Source: CALDTK01 sp045110575 (lineage in GTDB: Bacteria > Bacteroidota > Bacteroidia > Chitinophagales > Saprospiraceae). Taken from it: 64,000 nt of DNA. This document shows, in pieces, positions 28,219-35,156 of this stretch. Position 1 is the stretch's first letter; each line of letters opens with the position of its first letter. The DNA lies in contig JBGCGF010000038.1 in the NCBI GenBank assembly GCA_045110575.1, positions 1-64,000 on the forward strand, read 5' to 3'. Made by a program: the position numbers and the translations under genes. The notes under the pieces are model-generated. The model saw only the letters and a list, made by a program, of their open reading frames with translations, was not told where the DNA came from and ran no database searches.

Positions 28219-29154
28219 ATGAAAAAGAAAAAGGATCTACCAACCTACTCAAATGGCGCAACACGACTCCTGCCCGAGCTTAGGTTACTTGCATCCAAGA
28301 CAGGCATTATTGAAAAAGTCTATTACCTCGGTGAGACCTGGCTTCCAGTCGTGAGTCATGCTGTTGCCGATGCGAAAACGCAAAGCGAATTCAGTATCCC
28401 TGCCGCTGGAACGTTTTACCTTTTAGAGCACGCAACAAGAAACGCTCGACAATATTTCAGAGACAAAGGGATTTCATACATCACGGAAACTGGCCAAACT
28501 TTTCTGACAGGAAAGGCTCATACGTTGCTGGTAGAGCTTCCAGAAACTTTACAGAACAGAAAGAGCACGCTTAGCGGCTTTACCCCTGCCACACTCAAAG
28601 TTGCGTTCGTACTACTTACTAATCCAGAATCACTGACAACAGATTTAAGAAGTATCAGTCAAGATGCCGGAGTGGGACTAGGAAGCACCAAACGGGGAAT
28701 TGACTTCTTAGTACAACAAGGGTTCATTGCAACGAATTCGAAAAAAAACAGACAATATCGATGGCTTGAACGAGATCGGCTTATAGATGTCTGGGCGGAA
28801 GAATACGCAAACCGATTACTTCCGAAAATGAAGTCTATGCGGGTTGCCCTGAAAGGATATTTACCGGTGGAATTACCTAACGGCTTTCAATTTGGAGGTG
28901 CAAAATCCTCCAATCACTACGGAGGTAACCTGCTAAGTGGGGACCGCAACCTTATCTATTCCAGCGAAACAGCTCAACAGGCGGCAAGACAGTTGAGAGC
29001 GGTTCCTGACAAAGAAGGGAAAGTGGAAATACGCTCAGCATTTTGGTCAGTAAAAGATGAGCCTTTCGCACCAGTGCTTGTTGTCTATGCAGATATGCTT
29101 GCAGAAGGAGGCCGAGGTATTGAAGAAGCAAAGCGTATTCGCCCACTAATCTAA
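28219..29154 (+). CDS. AbiEi-type antitoxin/transcriptional regulator (type IV toxin-antitoxin)
   Basis: The protein has 311 residues from the ATG at 28219 (MKKKKDLPTYSNGATRLLPE). An earlier ATG at 28183 would put the palindrome inside the coding region and is less likely. The layout resembles AbiEi antitoxins: a regulatory part, then a winged-helix-like segment (DLRSISQDAGVGLGSTKRGIDFLVQQGFIAT, about residues 155-190) and a C-terminal domain (NLLSGDRNLIYSS). AbiEi binds inverted repeats ahead of its operon and counteracts the AbiEii nucleotidyltransferase. The toxin-like gene starts 3 bp downstream. Assignment rests on gene order, size and the HTH rather than on strong motif identity. Confidence 0.7.
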   Translation: MKKKKDLPTYSNGATRLLPELRLLASKTGIIEKVYYLGETWLPVVSHAVADAKTQSEFSIPAAGTFYLLEHATRNARQYFRDKGISYITETGQTFLTGKAHTLLVELPETLQNRKSTLSGFTPATLKVAFVLLTNPESLTTDLRSISQDAGVGLGSTKRGIDFLVQQGFIATNSKKNRQYRWLERDRLIDVWAEEYANRLLPKMKSMRVALKGYLPVELPNGFQFGGAKSSNHYGGNLLSGDRNLIYSSETAQQAARQLRAVPDKEGKVEIRSAFWSVKDEPFAPVLVVYADMLAEGGRGIEEAKRIRPLI

Positions 29155-29157
29155 AAC

Positions 29158-29982
29158 ATGATAGAAGAGAAAATTATAGTTCAGATCATAAATCAGGTTT
29201 CTGCAACATGCGAATCGCTTGGTTTCGACTTTTTTGTCATAGGTGCTGTCGCCCAACAACCATGGTATTCAGAAGGGAATACACCTTTTCGAGGAACAAA
29301 TGATGTCGACTTCGCAGTTGCAGTCCCAGGGGATGAAGCTTATAACCGACTGCGTGATAAACTAAACGAAATACCTGGTTTGACCAAAAAGGAGACGAAT
29401 CAATTTGCTTTGATTACTTCTGAAGGATACACGATTGATCTGCTCCCTTTTAAATCTCTTACAAATCGTGAAACCTCCGAATGGACCCCAAAATGGTCAG
29501 GTTTGGTAAATCAATTCGTCGGTCTTACAGAGGTCAGTAGGCATGCACTTGTTGAACGAACGCTAGGAAGCACAAAATTCCAAGCAGCAAGTATTCCTGC
29601 AATCGTTCTATTGAAATTGATTGCTTTTGATGATCGCCCCGAAATGCGAAGCCATGACATTTCTGATATCAAACGGATAATGGATCACTTTCCCGACCTC
29701 GACGCCGATCTTGTATGGGATAATTACGAATTTGTAGATGACGACAGGCTTTCTCACGACGAAATTGCTTGGACTGTAATGGGAAGAGAGTTAGCAAGAA
29801 TTTCAATTTCAAATGTAGAACTTCATCAACGCATGCGAGTCATTCTTACTGATAGTCTAGAAGCTGAAAGTGACCTGCTTCGACAGTTTATCTTGGCTGA
29901 TCCTGATCGAAACTTTGAGGTGCAACACCATAGGCTTAAACTTCTAAATTCTGGTTTCAATAGCTATACAGATAAAGACTGA
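29158..29982 (+). CDS. AbiEii-type nucleotidyltransferase (putative toxin)
   Basis: This is a 274-residue protein with a DNA polymerase beta-type nucleotidyltransferase core. FFVIGAVAQQPWY is followed by RGTNDVDFAV, whose two Asp residues form the metal site, and by YTIDLLPF with the third acidic residue. Canonical AbiEii proteins have GGTAL at the first position; here IGAVA replaces it. AbiEii toxins use GTP or other NTPs to block growth, probably by modifying tRNA or other targets, and give abortive phage defence. The 3-bp gap to the AbiEi-like gene indicates a two-gene operon. A housekeeping nucleotidyltransferase role cannot be excluded. Confidence 0.72.
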   Translation: MIEEKIIVQIINQVSATCESLGFDFFVIGAVAQQPWYSEGNTPFRGTNDVDFAVAVPGDEAYNRLRDKLNEIPGLTKKETNQFALITSEGYTIDLLPFKSLTNRETSEWTPKWSGLVNQFVGLTEVSRHALVERTLGSTKFQAASIPAIVLLKLIAFDDRPEMRSHDISDIKRIMDHFPDLDADLVWDNYEFVDDDRLSHDEIAWTVMGRELARISISNVELHQRMRVILTDSLEAESDLLRQFILADPDRNFEVQHHRLKLLNSGFNSYTDKD

Positions 29983-30065
29983 GACGTACAACTACAACCT
30001 GTCGCACTACCCAAAGCAGCAAATTAGCCCTCCAACACGTTGCAACTCTATATAACCGATCTAAT

Positions 30066-30794
30066 ATGCTTCAAAAGACACTCCTTTGCCTTTTCATTTC
30101 TCTAACAGTCGGCCTAACAACAGCCTTCGCATGCGACTGTATCGGTTCGGCAGAGTATACGAGAGAAATTAAAGACCTAACGAAAACAGCTGAAGAAGAG
30201 GGTCGATTTGTCGTACTAGTTGAAATACTCAGCAAAGGAACAAAGACTATCGATTTTGGAACAGTTACGTTTCAAGCTCAAGGCTATTTCGCTCAAGTAC
30301 TAGAAGTACTCGGCGGCTGTATAGACGACGATCAAATCTTCATTGCTGACGAAGGTGGCGGTTGCTCAGACCTAGACCTTTTTGGAATTGAGATCGGAGA
30401 TACAGGACTAGTATTAGGTTTTGAAGACGATAAAGACTATGTATTCGCTAGCGATTGTGACACGCGATCAAGCTACTACAATGTCGAAAATAATAAACTT
30501 AATACTCGAAGCGGTATAGCTTCCAATGAACTTTCGTTGGATAAGTTGAGAGACTTTAACGGTTGCAGTTTGTCGTATACGATCTACCCCAATCCAGCAT
30601 CAGAACTCATTCGCATAACACGAGACGATACGCCAATCAGTGCATCTGCAGGTGTAACGATCATCGACGAAAGCGGTCGTGTTGCCCAACTTAGCAAAGG
30701 ACCAACTGTAGCCCTCGACCAGCTTTCCGCAGGGACCTATTTCATCAGTGTTGGAAATAGCCGAAATGTTATACCATTGGTGGTCGTGCATTGA
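30066..30794 (+). CDS. Small secreted T9SS protein with Cys-rich N-terminus
   Basis: This is a 242-residue protein with signal peptide (LLCLFISLTVGLTTAFA) and a mature start CDCIGSA. Further cysteines in the first 140 residues (LGGCIDDDQ, GGGCSDL, ASDCDTRSS) suggest disulfides, and the fold is loosely reminiscent of NTR/TIMP-like domains. A short T9SS sorting domain starts at IYPNPASE. The function is unknown. It lies between the AbiE pair and the intact DUF5916 gene, and its stop is only 14 bp from the convergent stop of the latter. It may be part of the inserted cassette or of the older backbone. Confidence 0.7.
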   Translation: MLQKTLLCLFISLTVGLTTAFACDCIGSAEYTREIKDLTKTAEEEGRFVVLVEILSKGTKTIDFGTVTFQAQGYFAQVLEVLGGCIDDDQIFIADEGGGCSDLDLFGIEIGDTGLVLGFEDDKDYVFASDCDTRSSYYNVENNKLNTRSGIASNELSLDKLRDFNGCSLSYTIYPNPASELIRITRDDTPISASAGVTIIDESGRVAQLSKGPTVALDQLSAGTYFISVGNSRNVIPLVVVH

Positions 30795-30808
30795 TACTTC
30801 ACGCCGCC

Positions 30809-33328
30809 CTATATCCGCCCCCTGCGCACCGTATCCCAGTCTAAAAAGTAGTTCACTTTCAGACTCAATGTCTCTGTGCGCGGGTTGCTCATCAAGCCAT
30901 CTTTCCAGGTACCGAAATAGCCGCGCTCAGCAGCATCGACGCCTGTAAAGAGGGCATCTTTCCAAACAAGTAACAAGTCACTACCAGGAGCGAAACGCCA
31001 ACGACAAACGAGGTCGGCAGTCAACGCATTGAACGTTTCATCACGATCAATATCAATGAGGTAATCCGCATTTTCAGTCAAGCTGCCGTCTGACTCCAAA
31101 TCGAAGTAGCGCGTATAATCGACCTTACTCCAATAGTGGCGCGCATCTAGATTGAAACTGAGGTTTGGTGTCACCGTATAACGCAGCGAAAGGCTATTCT
31201 CTATCACATCTCTATCTCGCTGACCAAACACCGGAACATCTTCCCCATCGACTTCCGTGAAGGTGGCAAAGCCCGCATTGTTTTGATTGACTCGTGAGCT
31301 CAATTGCCAGCCTAACGTGAAGTTATTGGATACCCGATAGCTCGGACTGAAATAAAGGTTGTATGCATTTCTACCTAAGTCCTCGTTAAAGAAAAACTCC
31401 TTACGGAGGTTAACGCCAAATTGAAATTTCTTACGCTGATCACTTCCTATATAAAGCCCAGTTTCTAAGCTTGCAGGACGCTCGAAAAACATTCCATCTA
31501 TGCGAGGCTCGAAGCGGTCGCGGGTCGGCATTGGCTCAACATAAATAAAGGGATTAAAATTCCAATTACTCTTCGTTCTTCCGTAGCTATAAACGTTAAA
31601 CCAAAACTCAGAAAACTCATTCGGCTCGATGTATCGTTCGTATCCAACGTTGGATCCAAATCCAAAACGATTTAGTGGCCCCCATTCCTCATTTTGAGAA
31701 TAGCCAACATAGCCTGTCACTTCACGCACGTTGCGACGACGGAAGAACCCGAGGTCAGATGGATCATAGTTCGAACCGATTTCCTCATAGGAAATATCCC
31801 AGGTCCAATTGCCATCAATGTCTCCAAACTCTACATCAATATTTTGACCGAGCTCAGCTTTCTCGCCGGGATAGTACAACTGCGATACGCCGACGGTCCC
31901 AGACAGACCATAGCTATTCTCCTTGTTGCGGATATCAAATACCGTTGCCGTGAGGTTAGCATCGTATGTGGCCCCGTTTCGCAGCACATTCGTATTCACG
32001 AGGCTTACGAATCCGTTATTAGGGATCAATTGATCGACGACGAGTACGTTATAATTCGTTAAAGGCTGAGTCACGAAATCGATCTCTCCGCCCTCTGTAG
32101 TCTTTAGTGTTGCGGTAGATCTTGCCGTCACAGCATTAAACACACCAACGCCTGTTCCTTTGTTTGTGCGACCGCTCACCTTACTCGCGTTGAGTATGCG
32201 CGCCGCACCTGGATTAGATACGACCTCTCCGTCTATACGGTCTGCTTCGTCATACGCCTCGCCAAAACCTAAAGGCACGCCGCCCACCCTTCGCGAGTAG
32301 AAGTAGTCGCCTTTGTTAAACAACTCGACACCTTCGGTAAAGAAGGGACGGTTTTCTGAGAATTGAACTTCGAAGGGACTCAAGTTCAATATTTGATTGT
32401 CTTGCCGGGCCTCTGAAAAATCTGGAATCAGGGTCATGTCCAAGGTGAAGGCATCGCTCAATCCAAGCTTCAAATCTGCACCCGCACTCGCGTTCATGTC
32501 GAAGTTGTGGGTTTTAGCGCCAGCGATATCCTTTGCTGTTGGATCTATATAATCGGCACCTGTTACTACACCGAAAGGAGTCAATTGAATACGCGCAGGA
32601 GGAGAGATGTCTTGAATGCCTTCTAGCCTTCCGAATTGAGTTAAAAAGCCAGCCTTTTGAGGATCCACAGGATTCCAGAAGCTCTTCTGCTGTGCCGAAG
32701 CGTTGCGACGAAAGAAGTTGATGCCCCACGTTTGGATCGGCTCATCAGGAAAACGGATAGCAGAATATGGGATCTCCATTTCCAGTGTCCAACCCGTCTC
32801 GGTTTGTTGCACTGCATTCTTCCACACAGCATCCCAACTCTCGTCTTCTCCTTGGTCACTCATTACCGCATCAAACTGCCCACCAGTCACAACAGAAATG
32901 AACTCAAATCCATTGACACCCGATAGGTATGGATCGATGGCGACACCAAACCAATCTGCGTTACCGATCCGATCGCGAGCACGTACCTCATTGCTCACCG
33001 AATCCTTGGTCGGATACCACATCGTGGCTGCGATATAAAGCGCGCGATCATCATACAACAACTTGACCTCCGTTGGCCATTGTTCCATCGGACCAAACGT
33101 CGGCTCTAGGTTAGTGAACTCCCCCGTCGAAGCTACTTGATCGTATAAATCTGCTTCAAGCACCCCGTCAATGATCGGAGCTTTAGCCGTCCGATGCGCA
33201 ATCATTACACGTTTCGGAACATCGACCTCTACTGAATCAGGTGGCGGTACGTTGAAGGAACTCGCTGATAGAGAAGCTGTTAAAACGAGGAGGGCGCTAC
33301 AAAGTGCTAAAAGTCGAAATCGAAGCAT
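30809..33328 (-). CDS. DUF5916 outer-membrane beta-barrel protein with N-terminal CBM9-like domain
   Basis: The product is 839 residues. After a signal peptide (LLALCSALLVLTASLSAS) a carbohydrate-binding family 9-like beta-sandwich covers about residues 40-230 (APIIDGVLEADLYDQV; VKLLYDDRALYIAATMW; WTLEMEIPYSAIRFP; WGINFFRRNA). A long region of alternating beta-strands typical of an outer-membrane barrel follows to the C-terminus (DUF5916). Such proteins are common in Bacteroidota and of unproven function. A fragment homologous to its last part lies at 28017-28160. Confidence 0.85.
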   Translation of the reverse strand: MLRFRLLALCSALLVLTASLSASSFNVPPPDSVEVDVPKRVMIAHRTAKAPIIDGVLEADLYDQVASTGEFTNLEPTFGPMEQWPTEVKLLYDDRALYIAATMWYPTKDSVSNEVRARDRIGNADWFGVAIDPYLSGVNGFEFISVVTGGQFDAVMSDQGEDESWDAVWKNAVQQTETGWTLEMEIPYSAIRFPDEPIQTWGINFFRRNASAQQKSFWNPVDPQKAGFLTQFGRLEGIQDISPPARIQLTPFGVVTGADYIDPTAKDIAGAKTHNFDMNASAGADLKLGLSDAFTLDMTLIPDFSEARQDNQILNLSPFEVQFSENRPFFTEGVELFNKGDYFYSRRVGGVPLGFGEAYDEADRIDGEVVSNPGAARILNASKVSGRTNKGTGVGVFNAVTARSTATLKTTEGGEIDFVTQPLTNYNVLVVDQLIPNNGFVSLVNTNVLRNGATYDANLTATVFDIRNKENSYGLSGTVGVSQLYYPGEKAELGQNIDVEFGDIDGNWTWDISYEEIGSNYDPSDLGFFRRRNVREVTGYVGYSQNEEWGPLNRFGFGSNVGYERYIEPNEFSEFWFNVYSYGRTKSNWNFNPFIYVEPMPTRDRFEPRIDGMFFERPASLETGLYIGSDQRKKFQFGVNLRKEFFFNEDLGRNAYNLYFSPSYRVSNNFTLGWQLSSRVNQNNAGFATFTEVDGEDVPVFGQRDRDVIENSLSLRYTVTPNLSFNLDARHYWSKVDYTRYFDLESDGSLTENADYLIDIDRDETFNALTADLVCRWRFAPGSDLLLVWKDALFTGVDAAERGYFGTWKDGLMSNPRTETLSLKVNYFLDWDTVRRGRI

Positions 33329-33401
33329 GTTAGTTGAGGGACTGACGTGCTTGGAAAGACATTGTGATGACAGGGAGGTTGCATGCTGCTCTGCAAATCG
33401 T

Positions 33402-33442
33402 GGCCCTTGTACTGCGAACCAGTGGTTCGCAGTACAAGGCCC
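33402..33442. terminator. Strong hairpin downstream of the TrpF-like gene
   Basis: A perfect 16-bp stem, CCTTGTACTGCGAACC (33405-33420) with GGTTCGCAGTACAAGG (33424-33439), closes on an AGT loop. It lies 4 bp past the TrpF-like stop and about 75 bp before the start of the DUF5916 gene on the same strand. No T-run follows on the minus strand, so it may stabilise the 3' end or be a REP-like repeat rather than a true intrinsic terminator. Confidence 0.55.
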
Positions 33443-33445
33443 TAC

Positions 33446-34093
33446 TTACTCAACTTGTAACACTTCCATCCACTCATCCAGCTCGTCGTAGCTCTTAAAG
33501 CCTACGGCCTCTTCCTCTCCACCGTGCACTTGTACGCCTACCGGCTCAAGTGTGGTAAGGATATCATCGAGCAAAGCTGCTGGTGCAGGGATGTCGAGTA
33601 AAACAGGGAAGTCTGCGCACGTTTCTGTGAGCCACTTGATCCAATCCGGATCAGCTTGGAGCATTTCCCAGCTCAACTTGTTTCGAGAAAAATTGAGAAT
33701 GAAGCCCGTTACCGTTGCGGTATTCGCATTCAAGATGGGTTGAGCATCCTGAGGTCCGATGTCTCCGCCCAACACGATCTCCTGTAAAATAGGCAGACCG
33801 GTGGCGCTCGCCACTTCTTGGGTTTTGCCGAAAGGCCCAACCTGAACAACATCAAGCTTTAACTCTTCCGTCAGTTTGACGATCTGTGCGACGTCCATAC
33901 CACCGAACTCACCGACCAAGGCCGGACCTTCGATCCACTCACGAAAAGCCGCAAGTTCCATCGGAGAAATATGCCCTTCGGCACCTGGTTCGAGGGCAAA
34001 GCCCATGTAGTCGACACCGAGCGCGGCGAAATAACGTGCGTCAGTAAGGTTTGCAACTGCGGCCGCTTTCACGCGACACCTAAGTGGATCCAT
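33446..34093 (-). CDS. Phosphoribosylanthranilate isomerase-like TIM-barrel protein lacking the catalytic cysteine
   Basis: The 215-residue protein follows the TrpF barrel pattern: a first strand and helix (VKAAAVANLTDARYFAALGVDYMGF), VVQVGPF, a strand with VLLDI and a C-terminal VQVHGG. TrpF isomerises phosphoribosylanthranilate in tryptophan synthesis. Its usual KICGIT start with the catalytic Cys is replaced by VKAAAV, and the phosphate-binding GGTG loop is missing. The enzyme may therefore have lost TrpF activity. The ATG at 34093 (MDPLRCRVK) is preferred over the frame start at 34153. No other trp gene is adjacent. Confidence 0.68.
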   Translation of the reverse strand: MDPLRCRVKAAAVANLTDARYFAALGVDYMGFALEPGAEGHISPMELAAFREWIEGPALVGEFGGMDVAQIVKLTEELKLDVVQVGPFGKTQEVASATGLPILQEIVLGGDIGPQDAQPILNANTATVTGFILNFSRNKLSWEMLQADPDWIKWLTETCADFPVLLDIPAPAALLDDILTTLEPVGVQVHGGEEEAVGFKSYDELDEWMEVLQVE

Positions 34094-34346
34094 ACGGCAA
34101 ATGTACTGTGAGCTAACTTTCCAAGCGTAGAGAGCTTGCCTAAGAAATGACAATCGTCCAAAAAATGATTGGTTTTGCTCCTATTGCCTGCTCTAAGCAA
34201 TGCCGAACAGGTCTAAATGCAGCATTGCTCTTGGTATTACTGCCGAAACTCAGGGCCATCTTCAGCTAGTCCGTGGCTAATCCACTTCCTTTTCTCAACT
34301 TTACCAAGCACTCTAACCTAAGAGCCTGTCGAAAATCCTAGTTCGT

Positions 34347-34709
34347 ATGAAGCCGCTGAAGACAAACTTCCCTGCCAAGATGCCGAAAGGTCGACCGCAC
34401 TACTATGAGCAGGTGTGGGAGCTTGTACGGCTCTGTCCGGCAGGAAGGGTGACGACATACGGTGCGATTGCCGATGCGTTGACGCTTGGCACCCCACGCA
34501 TGTCTGGCTATGCGATGCGCCACAGTTTTGCCGCTGAGCCACCTGTGCCTGCACACCGTGTCGTGAATCGCATCGGAGACCTAACTGGGCGCAACCACTT
34601 CCCAGATCCAAGTGACATGGCCGCTGCCCTCCGAAGGGAAGGCGTTGAGGTGAAAAACGATCGAGTGGTTGATTTTAAACTGAAGTTCTGGGATCCAGCG
34701 ACGGCATAG
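34347..34709 (+). CDS. Alkyltransferase-like (ATL/MGMT family) DNA-binding protein
   Basis: This is a 120-residue MGMT DNA-binding domain with the helix-turn-helix (CPAGRVTTYGAIADAL) and the asparagine hinge (HRVVNRIGDLTG). The methyl-accepting Cys of PCHRV is Ala here (PAHRV), so it cannot repair O6-alkylguanine by itself. ATL proteins with such a replacement bind alkylated bases and hand them to nucleotide excision repair. The last 20 codons are repeated in diverged form at 41948-42010, beyond the ilv operon, so this 3' end may be one side of an insertion. Confidence 0.87.
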   Translation: MKPLKTNFPAKMPKGRPHYYEQVWELVRLCPAGRVTTYGAIADALTLGTPRMSGYAMRHSFAAEPPVPAHRVVNRIGDLTGRNHFPDPSDMAAALRREGVEVKNDRVVDFKLKFWDPATA

Positions 34710-34789
34710 GGTAGCCTGATCGGCCTCTTATCGTCATAAGAAGAGAATCGTTAGTCCTCGATTTTTAATGAGAAAAAAATGGATGCTAG

Positions 34790-34820
34790 TTGCGAACTTC
34801 ACAAAAGTGGGCTACATTAG
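34790..34820 (+). promoter_or_regulatory. Possible ilv operon promoter
   Basis: TTG at 34790-34792 and TACATTAG at 34813-34820 have the 20-bp spacing of the Bacteroidota -33/-7 consensus (TTTG and TAnnTTTG), with one mismatch in the -7 box. If real, transcription would begin only a few bases before the first leader ATG at 34826, making that leader nearly leaderless. Confidence 0.35.
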
Positions 34821-34825
34821 TCTTT

Positions 34826-34885
34826 ATGAACAGCAAGTCAATCATTATTGTCAGCATTATTTCTGTGGTCACGCCACACGGATAA
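34826..34885 (+). CDS. Leader peptide 1 of the ilv attenuator (Ile/Val-rich)
   Basis: The 19-codon frame encodes MNSKSIIIVSIISVVTPHG. Codons 6-15 contain five Ile and three Val, the end products of the genes downstream. The frame ends 29 bp before a perfect terminator hairpin. Ribosome stalling at Ile or Val codons when the charged tRNA is scarce would allow read-through, as in ilv leaders of Proteobacteria. It is too short for usual gene callers. Confidence 0.8.
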   Translation: MNSKSIIIVSIISVVTPHG

Positions 34886-34914
34886 CTGGACAGTATACAT
34901 ACACTTGATATGAT

Positions 34915-34943
34915 GCCTTCCAGAAATGGAAGGCTTTTTTTTT
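34915..34943 (+). terminator. Attenuator terminator 1
   Basis: GCCTTCCA (34915-34922) pairs perfectly with TGGAAGGC (34927-34934) across a GAAA tetraloop and is followed by nine T residues. It sits between leader 1 and leader 2. A competing pairing CTGGA (34886-34890, right after the leader stop) with TCCAG (34919-34923) could act as a weak antiterminator. Confidence 0.85.
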
Positions 34944-34953
34944 GCCTATAATC

Positions 34954-35025
34954 ATGAGAACATACCCAAAGTACATATCGACCGCCATTACAATTGTGAT
35001 GACGATTATTATTGATTCACGCTGA
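34954..35025 (+). CDS. Leader peptide 2 of the ilv attenuator (Thr/Ile-rich)
   Basis: The 23-codon frame MRTYPKYISTAITIVMTIII-DSR has six Ile, four Thr and one Val, concentrated in codons 8-20. Threonine is the substrate of IlvA, the last gene of the operon, and isoleucine a product. It starts 11 bp after the T-run of terminator 1 and ends directly at the antiterminator arm. The segment TATCGAC (34977-34983) inside the leader can pair with GTCGATA (35026-35032), giving region 1 of a classical attenuator. Confidence 0.8.
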   Translation: MRTYPKYISTAITIVMTIIIDSR

Positions 35026-35092
35026 GTCGATACAGATATCTTATGAATATAAGAGAGCCTGTATCGACAACGATACAGGCTCTCTTTTTTTT
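35026..35092 (+). terminator. Attenuator terminator 2 with antiterminator
   Basis: AGAGAGCCTGTATCG (35052-35066) pairs with CGATACAGGCTCTCT (35071-35085), a perfect 15-bp stem with loop ACAA, followed by seven T residues. GTCGATACAG (35026-35035), immediately after the stop of leader 2, is perfectly complementary to CTGTATCGAC (35059-35068) and would form a mutually exclusive 10-bp antiterminator. Regions 1, 2, 3 and 4 of a textbook attenuator are thus all present. Confidence 0.88.
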
Positions 35093-35156
35093 GAACTAAC
35101 ACAAGTGCCGAAACCCACCTTCTCAGACTTTCATAAATGTCTCAAAGCGATTAAAA

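Noticed and set aside
34779..34820. Short frame of 13 codons before leader peptide 1
   Set aside because: It has no Ile, Val or Thr runs and no hairpin of its own; it overlaps the proposed promoter.
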